From Imperialibacter sp040222815 (lineage in GTDB: Bacteria > Bacteroidota > Bacteroidia > Cytophagales > Cyclobacteriaceae), in contig NZ_JAVKCH010000018.1 of NCBI RefSeq assembly GCF_040222815.1, positions 124,001 to 188,000 of the forward strand: a DNA stretch of 64,000 nucleotides, given 5' to 3'. How positions within the stretch are numbered: the first letter of the stretch is position 1; every line of letters begins with the position of its first letter. Shown piece after piece: positions 17,088 to 25,121 of the stretch. Below the pieces are notes generated by a model. That model was given only the letters and a program-made list of their open reading frames with translations. It was not told where the DNA came from and searched no databases. The position numbers were made by a program, and so were the translations under genes.

Positions 17088-17703
17088 CGCAGCAACCAGC
17101 AAGTGGTGATGGTAGTTCGGCCGGATTTGGTTCCGAAACTGGAGTGCCTCGTTCCGGCATCGGGTTCCGGCATCGGGTTCCTGCATCGGGTTCCACGTCG
17201 GCTCCGCTTTGCTATCGCTGCACTGCGTGACGATCGAGTAACAATGGCGCTTCGATTGACCAATGCCTCCTTGCGTGAGGGACAGAGCCCCGAAAGCTTT
17301 CGGGGTTGGAGCCCGCTGTTGGTTTTTCGTGCGTTGGCCGGCGACTGGTGAAGGCCCGACCCCTGCCGCCGAAATGGATTATCGGGTGAGTAGTAACATT
17401 CCGGCGGCAAAGGGGGCACGCCCAAAGCTGTTGAAGCATTTGTTGATGGGGTGATTGGAGACACGAGGATTAAAGAGGTTACTACTTGCAGGAACGCAGA
17501 GAGTAACCTCTTTAATTCAATCCTGCTGGCAGAAGCGCAGAGTAACCTCCTTTCATTCGTCTCACATGAACGAGACAAGGATGCCCTCCGATGTCTGACG
17601 CCTCTTTCAGGGTGGCTATGGCCGTGCCGACGCCCCCAAATAATCCCCGTTGTATCTTTTGCCTTTTTGCCCTAACTAGCAGGCTTTTACTAATTAACCC
17701 AAA
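17088..17703. other. Gene-free interval with small repeats and hairpins
   Basis: No convincing gene. Contains a 13-bp tandem repeat, GTTCCGGCATCGG, with 3.4 copies (17151-17194), an 18-bp perfect palindrome CCCCGAAAGCTTTCGGGG (17288-17305), and a long hairpin (17470-17515). The promoter of the following amidohydrolase gene must lie near the right end, but I see no clear consensus. Confidence 0.65.
17470..17515. repeat. 14-bp perfect inverted repeat
   Basis: TTAAAGAGGTTACT (17470-17483) is the exact reverse complement of AGTAACCTCTTTAA (17502-17515), with an 18-nt loop. A partial third arm, AGTAACCTCCTTTCATT, follows at about 17541. There is no T-run, so it is not a standard terminator. The role is unknown. 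Confidence 0.7.
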
Positions 17704-20700
17704 ATGAAAAGAACAACAACCCTGGCCCTAATGCTGTGCCTTTCAGTGGCGGCACTTGCCCAAAAGAAAGATGACAAAAAGAAGGGCCTTCCCCTGGACT
17801 CTCTTCGCACCATTCCCATTGAAGTAAACGAGGGGTCGTGGATTCACCTTGATGTGAGCCCCGATGGGAAGACCATTGTGTTTGAACTGCTGGGCGATAT
17901 TTACACCCTGCCCATAGTTGGCGGGCAGGCATCACGCCTGACGAAAGACATTGCCTTTGATTCGCAGCCCCGCTTCAGCCCCGACGGCAAGGAGATCGTT
18001 TTCATTTCCGATGCTTCGGGCGGAGAGAATGTGTATGTGATGACACTGGCCGATACGACAAAGCGCCAGCTCACAGAAGGCAATAACAACGTGTTTCAAT
18101 CGCCGGAATGGACGCCCGATGGTCAGTATGTGGTGGTATCGAAAGGGGCCATCCTGCGGAGTGTACCAAAGCTACAGCTATTGCACAAAGATGGTGGCAG
18201 CGGCATCGAGCTTATTAAAGAGCCGGAGCAGCTAAAGACAGTGGAGGCTGCCTTTGGCCCTGACGGCCGCTATATCTGGTTCAGCCACCGCAACCGCAAC
18301 TGGCAGTACAATGCTGTGTTTCCGCAGTACCAGCTGGCTGTGTACGACAGGGAAACGGGCAAATACGAAACCAAAACAAGCCGCTACGGCTCGGCCTTCA
18401 GGCCCACGCTGTCACCCGACGGCAAATACCTGGTGTATGGCAGCCGCCACGATGCAGAGACAGGATTGGTGATCAGGACACTGGCTACTGGCGATGAGAA
18501 GTGGCTGGCGTACCCTGTGCAGCGTGACGACCAGGAATCGATTGCCACCCGTGACGTGCTGCCCGGCATGTCGTTTACGCCCGATAGTCAGTTTCTGGTG
18601 CTGTCGTATGGTGGAAAGATCATGAAGCTGCCTATCGCCGGTGGTGATGCGGTAGAGATTCCGTTCACGGTGAAAGAAGACCTTGAGGTGGGGCCGTCTG
18701 TGCATTTCAACTATAAAATCAGCGATGACCCAACCTTCATAGTGAAGCAGGTCAGGAACCCGGTGCTTTCGCCCAATGGCAAGAAGCTGGCTTTTACCGC
18801 CCTTGACCGACTCTACGTAATGGACTATCCGAACGGCACGCCTTCAAGAGTGACCACCTTTGATATGACAGAAGCCCACCCTTCCTGGTCGCCAGATGGC
18901 GCTTCGCTGGCTTTTGTGACCTGGAGCAATGCAGCCGGTGGCCATATATACAAAACTACGTTTGGGAAGAAAACCACGCCGCCTGTGAAGCTGACGCAGG
19001 AGCCAGCGGTATACCGTGACATCGCCTGGAGTGCGACTGGCAGGATAGTGACTTACAAAGCACCTATGCAAGCCATGACCGACAGCTACGGCCCTACTGA
19101 TGCGCTTGGTGTTTCGCAGGATCTGGTATGGATTCCTGATGGGGGAGGCAAACCCACGGTAATTGCTACAGCAAAAGGCAGAAACGTGCCTCACTTCACG
19201 GCCGACAAGGACAGGATTTTCCTCTACGACGATGAAAAAGGTCTCGTTTCTATCCGCTGGGACGGCACGGATGAAAAAGCTTATTTGAAGGTGACTGGAA
19301 AGACAGTTCCTGGCACGAAAAAGCCAACAGAGGCTGACTATATTAAAATGGCACCCAAGGGAGACAAGGCCATGGCGCTGCTCGATAATGAGGTTTTCCT
19401 TGTCACCGTACCCATGGTGGGTGGTGAAACGCCCAGTATTTCTGTAAATGATCCGGACAAGGCGTCGTTTCCAGCCAGGCGGTTGACCGATCTCGGTGGG
19501 CAGTTTCCAGCATGGACAACGGATGCCAGCGCCATCACCTGGTCGATAGGTAATGCGTTTTTCTACTACGACCTGGCCAAAGGAGAGGCCTTTGCCGATA
19601 GCCTGAAGCTGTCTGAGAAGGCCAAAGCGGAAGAAAAGAAGGAAGAGAAAAAAGACGAGGGCGACGAAAAGACAGAAGAAAAAGAAGACGAGAAAAAAGA
19701 CAAGCCCACTTTTAAGCCCGACGAGTTGCGTGTGAAAGTGGAGGTGGCCAGGGATATACCCAAAGGGAAAGTTGTGCTGACTGGCGCCCGGGTGATCACC
19801 ATGAATGGCACGGAAGTGATTGAAAATGGCGCTGTTTATATCGAGAACAACCGCATCGTAAGGGTAGGGAAGGCGTCAGAGATCAATGCACCCGCTGATG
19901 CGCAAGTGATTGATGTGAAGGGCAAAACCATCATTCCCGGCTTTGTGGATGCGCATGCACACATGTGGCCGGAGTGGGAAATCCATAAAGATCAGGCGTG
20001 GATGTACACCGCCAACCTGGCCTACGGTGTGACCACCACCCGTGACCCGCAGACAGCCACTACGGATGTGTTGACTTACGAGGACATGGTGATGGCAGGC
20101 AGGATGCTGGGGCCTCGTATTTATTCTACTGGTCCGGGTGTTGGCTATTGGAATACCAACATTCGTGACCTCGATCATGCCCGGCAGATCATGAGGCGCT
20201 ACAAGGAGTACTTTGACACGAAAACGATCAAGATGTACATCACCGGCAACCGCCAGCAGCGGCAGTGGGTGATTCAAGCAGCCCGTGAAAATGAGCTGAT
20301 GCCAACAACAGAAGGTGCGCTCGACCTTAAGTTGGATTTGACGCAGGTGATTGACGGCTTCCCCGGGCATGAGCATTCGTTTCCTGTTTATCCGCTGTAT
20401 TCAGACATTACGTCGCTGCTTGCTCAGCTGAAGACGGCTTACACTCCCACATTGTTGGTGTCGTATGGTGGCCCCTGGGCCGAGAACTACTACTATGCTA
20501 CCGAAAAGGTGCATGATGATGAGAAACTGTCGCATTTCACTCCTCATGAAGAGTTGGATCAGAAAAGCAGAAGGAGAGGAGGCAATGGCTCGGGTTGGTT
20601 CATGGACGAGGAGCATGTGTTTCAAAAGCATGCCGAGTTTGTAAAGGACCTTTATGATGCGGGTGGTTTGTCAGGCATCGGCAGCCACGGTCAGCTGCAG

Positions 20701-21030
20701 GGGCTGGGCTACCACTGGGAGCTATGGTCGGTGGGCTCCGGTGGGCTTACGCCGCATGAGGCGCTGAGGGTGGCTACCATCCAGAGCGCTGAAGATATTG
20801 GCCTGAAGAATGAGTTGGGTTCGCTTGAGGCAGGTAAGCTGGCTGACCTTATTGTACTGGATGCCAATCCGCTGGAGAACCTGCGGAACACCAATACGAT
20901 TCGCTTTGTGATGAAAAATGGCAGGCTGTACGATGGAGCGACGCTGAGCGAAGTGTATCCGACCAAAGTAGAAAGGAAAGACTGGCCGTGGAATAACTTT
21001 AAGCCGGTGGGTGTGCCTGGGGTGAAGTAG
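17704..21030 (+). CDS. TolB-like beta-propeller fused to amidohydrolase
   Basis: 1108 residues with a signal peptide (residues 1-19, ends LAQ). Residues about 35-640 contain repeated PD40/WD40-like blades (SPDGKTIVFE, SPDGKEIVFISD, SPDGKYLVYGSR, SPDGASLAFVTW). A highly charged Lys/Glu linker spans about 640-675. The C-terminal 430 residues are a metal-dependent amidohydrolase with GFVDAHAHMWPEWE (the HxH ligands), a GVTTTRDP strand, GHEHSFPVYPLYSD and GIGSHGQLQGLGYHWEL. It ends in the usual GSLEAGKLADLIVLDANPL block. Periplasmic hydrolysis of a cyclic amide or peptide-like substrate is possible, but the substrate is not indicated. It is a single-gene unit. Confidence 0.88.
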   Translation: MKRTTTLALMLCLSVAALAQKKDDKKKGLPLDSLRTIPIEVNEGSWIHLDVSPDGKTIVFELLGDIYTLPIVGGQASRLTKDIAFDSQPRFSPDGKEIVFISDASGGENVYVMTLADTTKRQLTEGNNNVFQSPEWTPDGQYVVVSKGAILRSVPKLQLLHKDGGSGIELIKEPEQLKTVEAAFGPDGRYIWFSHRNRNWQYNAVFPQYQLAVYDRETGKYETKTSRYGSAFRPTLSPDGKYLVYGSRHDAETGLVIRTLATGDEKWLAYPVQRDDQESIATRDVLPGMSFTPDSQFLVLSYGGKIMKLPIAGGDAVEIPFTVKEDLEVGPSVHFNYKISDDPTFIVKQVRNPVLSPNGKKLAFTALDRLYVMDYPNGTPSRVTTFDMTEAHPSWSPDGASLAFVTWSNAAGGHIYKTTFGKKTTPPVKLTQEPAVYRDIAWSATGRIVTYKAPMQAMTDSYGPTDALGVSQDLVWIPDGGGKPTVIATAKGRNVPHFTADKDRIFLYDDEKGLVSIRWDGTDEKAYLKVTGKTVPGTKKPTEADYIKMAPKGDKAMALLDNEVFLVTVPMVGGETPSISVNDPDKASFPARRLTDLGGQFPAWTTDASAITWSIGNAFFYYDLAKGEAFADSLKLSEKAKAEEKKEEKKDEGDEKTEEKEDEKKDKPTFKPDELRVKVEVARDIPKGKVVLTGARVITMNGTEVIENGAVYIENNRIVRVGKASEINAPADAQVIDVKGKTIIPGFVDAHAHMWPEWEIHKDQAWMYTANLAYGVTTTRDPQTATTDVLTYEDMVMAGRMLGPRIYSTGPGVGYWNTNIRDLDHARQIMRRYKEYFDTKTIKMYITGNRQQRQWVIQAARENELMPTTEGALDLKLDLTQVIDGFPGHEHSFPVYPLYSDITSLLAQLKTAYTPTLLVSYGGPWAENYYYATEKVHDDEKLSHFTPHEELDQKSRRRGGNGSGWFMDEEHVFQKHAEFVKDLYDAGGLSGIGSHGQLQGLGYHWELWSVGSGGLTPHEALRVATIQSAEDIGLKNELGSLEAGKLADLIVLDANPLENLRNTNTIRFVMKNGRLYDGATLSEVYPTKVERKDWPWNNFKPVGVPGVK

Positions 21031-21211
21031 GCAGGCAAGCTGCCAATCCCTGAAGTGGCCAGGACGGAATGGCATAAAACAGGATGGTGGTGCAGCTCCA
21101 TCCTGATGCTGGCGGACGCCAGATTGAAGGAACCCACATGCCTGTCCCGGCTGGGCAGACGCTTGCGGGATTTCTGAGAATTTACTCTTCTCCTTTGCGT
21201 GAGATTACTTC

Positions 21212-22051
21212 CTACTTCCGATACCCCTCCGGTACTTCGATGCCTTCCAGGTTCATCAGCTCCACTTTCCTGAATTGGATGGGGTGGCTTTCGCTTTGCA
21301 GGGAAATCCAGCCTTCGGTGAGAGGCATGCCGTCCTGTTTGGCAGCGGGGTCGAAGCGATTGACTACGCCGCCGCCCACTTGAGGGCGGGTGTATTCCAG
21401 CACATTCATGCCATTTACATAGTGCCGGATCAGCGAGTCGCCCAGCACAAGTGTCTCCACTCTTACCCACACTTCACCGTCGAAAGTAGGTGAAGTGGAG
21501 TTGATGCAGTGGTCTGTAAACAGGGAGTCGCCGAGAAACACATGTGTGCCGGGCGTGCAAAGGTTGGCCGTAGGTCTTTTACCGCTACCCAATCCGCCCA
21601 GGAGTTGCACTTCGATGGAGATGGGGAAGTCTTGTTCCACAGTCATGGTGGCCGGATCCTGGCCATGCACCATGATGCCACTGTTTCGCTCAGCCCAGCC
21701 TTCGCCGCCGGTGACCTGCTCACCAACGAATCGGTATTCGGTGGCGATGATATATTTCGAGAACTCCTCTTTGTAAAACAGGTGCCCGTACTGGTAACGA
21801 AAGGAGTCATATTGGTCATAGGCTACGGTCAGTAAGCCATCTTCCACCCGGAAGGTATTGCCGAAGTTGTCATTCACAGGATGCCCGCTGATCTTCGGAA
21901 TCCAACCTTCAAGATCTTTGCCGTTGAAAAGCTGCTGCCATTCCGGCTGTTGGGTTTCAGTTACCTGCTCAGCTTGTTTTTGATGGGAAGAGCAGCTGTA
22001 AGCGATGACAAGAAGGGTGGCTGTAAATGCCTTGTATTTTAAAATATTCAT
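21212..22051 (-). CDS. DUF1080 (3-keto-disaccharide hydrolase family) lipoprotein
   Basis: 279 residues. The signal ends in the lipobox AYSC (residues 17-20). The rest is one lectin/GH16-like jelly roll with family landmarks WQQLFNGKDLEGWIPKISG, IIATEYRFVGEQVTGGEGWA, NSGIMVHGQDP, ISIEVQLLGG and GWISLQSESHPIQFRKVEL. Members of DUF1080 have been shown to hydrolyse 3-keto-glycosides. The upstream GMC oxidoreductase and its small subunit could make such 3-keto sugars, so the three genes are likely one pathway. The 240-bp upstream gap contains two hairpins. Confidence 0.87.
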   Translation of the reverse strand: MNILKYKAFTATLLVIAYSCSSHQKQAEQVTETQQPEWQQLFNGKDLEGWIPKISGHPVNDNFGNTFRVEDGLLTVAYDQYDSFRYQYGHLFYKEEFSKYIIATEYRFVGEQVTGGEGWAERNSGIMVHGQDPATMTVEQDFPISIEVQLLGGLGSGKRPTANLCTPGTHVFLGDSLFTDHCINSTSPTFDGEVWVRVETLVLGDSLIRHYVNGMNVLEYTRPQVGGGVVNRFDPAAKQDGMPLTEGWISLQSESHPIQFRKVELMNLEGIEVPEGYRK

Positions 22052-22193
22052 TGCTGGTTGGTTTAAGGGTTATTTAGGGTGTGGAAACACACTCACGAAC
22101 AAGATGAAACGGAAGGGTGTGAAGACTACCCTGACACTACACTTAAAATGGGATGTAAAAAATACATCAACAAACGCAGGGTTGGAAATGAAA

Positions 22194-22214
22194 TAGGGTG
22201 TGAGACACACCCTA
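22194..22214. promoter_or_regulatory. GGGTGTG hairpin upstream of the DUF1080 gene
   Basis: TAGGGTGTG (22194-22202) and CACACCCTA (22206-22214) form a perfect 9-bp inverted repeat around AGA. A related hairpin, GTGTGGAAACACAC, lies at about 22079-22092, closer to the DUF1080 start. Shared half-sites and position suggest an operator rather than a terminator. This is an inference. Confidence 0.4.
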
Positions 22215-22291
22215 AATTCATTTGTAAATTTAATCCGGTAGGACGTGCTTCAATGCCCCACCCCGTTCTGGTGCGTTTTTCACGAACCTGC

Positions 22292-22924
22292 TTAAGCATC
22301 GTAGCTTACGCCAAGTCGATCCAGCCACTCCTGCGGAGCGCCGTTCCACACTGTGGGGCGGTTGCCCATGTACTGCAGGTCTTCCACTCCCAGTTTGCTG
22401 GAGAAAAAGCCTGTAAGCACCAGGCTGCGGAAAGTGCTGAAAAAGGCTACCCCCTGGCTGAAAACAGGGCTGGCGGTTTGTGGATAGGCGATATCATCCA
22501 GTATCTGCTTTTGTTCTGCTTCCGAAATAGAAGTGAAGTTCTTGCCGAAACGTTTTGTGCTTTCAATGTTCATCCACCGCAGTCCACCACGTATGGGCGT
22601 TTGCATATACTCTCTGTCGATCAAAGTGAATTCAATGAATTCTGTTGTAAGGGCATCTTCTGCGCTTCCTGACTTATCGTCGGCAGGGATGACAAGGTTG
22701 GCCAGCACCTTCACCATTTGTCTTTCCTCGTCGGTGAAAAACTTCTGATTAAGCATTTCCATCACCTCAGGGGTAAGGTTGGCATAGCCCTCGGGCATCT
22801 CTGTCGGGTGCACATGTTCTGCCATTTCGCCTTCCTTTCCTGGTTCGCAGGCAATCAATGCGGTGGCGGACAGGGAGGCTAACGTAATATATTTAAGGGA
22901 ATCTCTTCTGCTAATTGGTTCCAT
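22292..22924 (-). CDS. Gluconate 2-dehydrogenase subunit 3-like protein
   Basis: 210 residues. The N-terminus has a twin-arginine-type signal (SRRDSLKYITLASL) ending in the lipobox LIAC, so export by Tat and lipidation are likely. The body has family features: FFTDEERQMVKVLANLVIPA followed by DDKSGSAEDA, then TEFIEFTL, IRGGLRWMNIESTKRFGKNF and a final GNRPTVWNGAPQEWLDRLGV. In characterised relatives this small subunit escorts a folded FAD-dependent GMC subunit through Tat. It begins 5 bp after the GMC gene's stop, which supports that role here. Confidence 0.87.
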   Translation of the reverse strand: MEPISRRDSLKYITLASLSATALIACEPGKEGEMAEHVHPTEMPEGYANLTPEVMEMLNQKFFTDEERQMVKVLANLVIPADDKSGSAEDALTTEFIEFTLIDREYMQTPIRGGLRWMNIESTKRFGKNFTSISEAEQKQILDDIAYPQTASPVFSQGVAFFSTFRSLVLTGFFSSKLGVEDLQYMGNRPTVWNGAPQEWLDRLGVSYDA

Positions 22925-22929
22925 GTTGA

Positions 22930-24666
22930 TTAAAGGTTTTGTTGCTTCATCTGATCAATGATGTAATCACAAGTTCTCCAGCTCAACGCCAGAATGGTCC
23001 ACGTAGGATTCTTGTCGGCCTGCGACACAAAAGGCCCTCCATCACAAACAAAAACGTTTTTGGCTTCATGCGCCTGACAGTAGGCATTCAGTACACTGGA
23101 TTTAGGGTCGTTGCCCATGCGGGTGGCACCCACCTCGTGGATGATACGCCCGGGAGCCGCAATGCCATAGTTGCTTTCAGGGCCGGGTTTTGGCCCCGTG
23201 AAAATACCGCCCATGGTGGTCAGAATCTCCTCGAAGGTATCCTGCATGTGCTTCACCTGCTTGATCTCATGGTCGCTCCATGTGTAGTTGAACCGTAGCA
23301 CTGGGATGCCCCATTTATCAACGACATTCGGATCAATTTCACAGTAGTTGTCGTAGCGGGCAATAGATTCACCACGACCAGAGAAGCCCACAGTGGCACC
23401 GTAGAGCGTGCGGGCATCCTGCTTCAGCTGAGCGCCATAGCCACCCCCGCTGGGGCGGGTCTTGCCGTCAGGAAGCTTCAGGTGCTTGTTGAGGTTTTCA
23501 ATACCCGACATATAGCCGTACCCAGGCATATCACGGCCTCCCCAAATTTCGATGTGATAACCCCTGGCAAAGTCCAGTTTCTTGTTGTCGAGCCACCAGG
23601 GAGTATACACGTGCAATCCGCCTACGCCGTCTTCATTGTGAGGGATGCCATCCAGCAGGGCAGGAATTAGCGCCGAGCGGGAAGCACCGGTAGAGTCTGT
23701 AATGTAGTGTCCAAGTATGCCGCTGCTGTTGCTGAGGCCGTTAGCATGTACCGACGACTTGGAATTCATCATCAGTCGGCCCGACTCGCAGGCGCTGGCA
23801 GCCAGGATCACGATCTTGCCTTTTACGTGGTAGTCCAGCCCGTCTTCTTTGCTCACATAGCTTACACCTGTGGCTTTTCCTTCTTTGTCCGTAGTCACTT
23901 CTCTGGCCATGGCACCATTCAGAATGGTTAGGTTGCCGGTAGCCAATGCAGGCCCGATCAACACTGAGGGCGAAGAGAAGTTGGAGTGTGTGCTGCAACC
24001 CCGGTTACACTGCGAGCAGTAGTGGCAGGCGGCTCGCCCGTTGTGCGGCTGAGTTAATATGGATAGGCGGGAAGGAATCACTGGTATTTTGATCTCGTCA
24101 CACGCTTTTTTTACCAGCAGCTCGTAGCCACGAGGCTTTGGAGGGGGTAGGAAGTTGCCATCGGGTTCGTTGTAGATGCCTTCTTTTGAACCGAAAACGC
24201 CTACCAGGTCGTCCACCTTGTCGTAGTAGGGCTTGATATCGTCGTAAGAGATTGGCCAGTCGTCGCCAAGGCCATCTATGCTTTTCCGCTTGAAGTCGTT
24301 GGGGCCAAAGCGCAGGGAGATGCGCCCCCAGTGGTTGGTGCGGCCACCCAGCATGCGGGAGCGAAACCAGTCGAACTCTGTGCCTTTGGTGCGAGTGTAG
24401 GGCTCGCCCTCCAGCTCCCAGCCACCGAAGGCAGCATCGAACTCACCAAATGCTCTTTCTTTGGTGCCAGCACCACGGCGTGGAGAAGAGTAATTCCATT
24501 TGAACATATCGCCCTTGGCGGAGTCGAAATGGGGGCCAGCCTCCAGCATGAGCACTTTGGCGCCAGCCTCGGTAAGCACTTTGGCAGACATACCACCACC
24601 AGCACCTGAGCCGACGATTACCACATCGTACTCCTCGGGGACTTCTTTGATTTGAAATGCGGACAT
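22930..24666 (-). CDS. GMC family FAD-dependent oxidoreductase
   Basis: 578 residues. The FAD-binding Rossmann motif is YDVVIVGSGAGGGMSAKVL near residues 14-32, and the GMC signature region includes RMLGGRTNHWGRISLRF. A four-cysteine segment, CHYCSQCNRGCSTHSNF, sits near residue 220 and is typical of the glucoside/gluconate dehydrogenase branch. The C-terminal GMC domain ends HEVGATRMGNDPKSSVLNA and NPTWTILALSWRTCDYI. No signal of its own, so it would be co-exported with the downstream small subunit. Oxidation of a sugar, possibly at C3 given the DUF1080 neighbour, is inferred. The natural electron acceptor is not visible. Confidence 0.9.
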   Translation of the reverse strand: MSAFQIKEVPEEYDVVIVGSGAGGGMSAKVLTEAGAKVLMLEAGPHFDSAKGDMFKWNYSSPRRGAGTKERAFGEFDAAFGGWELEGEPYTRTKGTEFDWFRSRMLGGRTNHWGRISLRFGPNDFKRKSIDGLGDDWPISYDDIKPYYDKVDDLVGVFGSKEGIYNEPDGNFLPPPKPRGYELLVKKACDEIKIPVIPSRLSILTQPHNGRAACHYCSQCNRGCSTHSNFSSPSVLIGPALATGNLTILNGAMAREVTTDKEGKATGVSYVSKEDGLDYHVKGKIVILAASACESGRLMMNSKSSVHANGLSNSSGILGHYITDSTGASRSALIPALLDGIPHNEDGVGGLHVYTPWWLDNKKLDFARGYHIEIWGGRDMPGYGYMSGIENLNKHLKLPDGKTRPSGGGYGAQLKQDARTLYGATVGFSGRGESIARYDNYCEIDPNVVDKWGIPVLRFNYTWSDHEIKQVKHMQDTFEEILTTMGGIFTGPKPGPESNYGIAAPGRIIHEVGATRMGNDPKSSVLNAYCQAHEAKNVFVCDGGPFVSQADKNPTWTILALSWRTCDYIIDQMKQQNL

Positions 24667-25121
24667 AGTAGGATAAAAAGATTAAGCGTTTTCTAAATAT
24701 CCTTCATTTTACGAAAAAGGGTTGGGAGTGGAAAGGGGTTTGTGTATTAAAGTAGGAGAGGAATGAGTGGGAGAGTTTGGAGGTGATGAATGGGAGATGG
24801 AGTTGGGAGACCGGAGACGGAAGACCGGAGTTGACCAATACCGGGGAGGCCCCATAAGTTTTTATTGCATGTGTCAGGAACGGTATGATCAACCAGATTG
24901 AGTCAGTATTGCTGGGATGTAATTCAAAGCTGCTGCAACATAACAGCAGGTGTGAAAAAGCCGGGAGAGGAGATGTTTCTGGCCTTTTAATGCAATATTG
25001 AATTGGCTTAGTCCTATTCTTCAAACTAATTGTCCCATATCCGTCCAATCCCCTTTGAATGGTCATAGTATTTTGGCAATTTATATATTGATCTCAACCT
25101 GATTAATTGACTAATCAATAG
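24667..25121. other. Divergent promoter region with purine-rich low-complexity DNA
   Basis: Separates the minus-strand GMC unit from the plus-strand CHAT gene. Around 24760-24835 the sequence is a run of GGGAGA/GGAGAC/GGAAGACC-type words, a degenerate short repeat often seen between Bacteroidota genes. A small dyad, GATTA-N6-TAATC, lies near 25100, just upstream of the CHAT start. No gene is supported. Confidence 0.6.

Noticed and set aside
24704..25066. 120-codon open frame on the minus strand in the GMC/CHAT gap
   Set aside because: It covers purine-rich low-complexity DNA, and the composition is unlike the neighbouring proteins.
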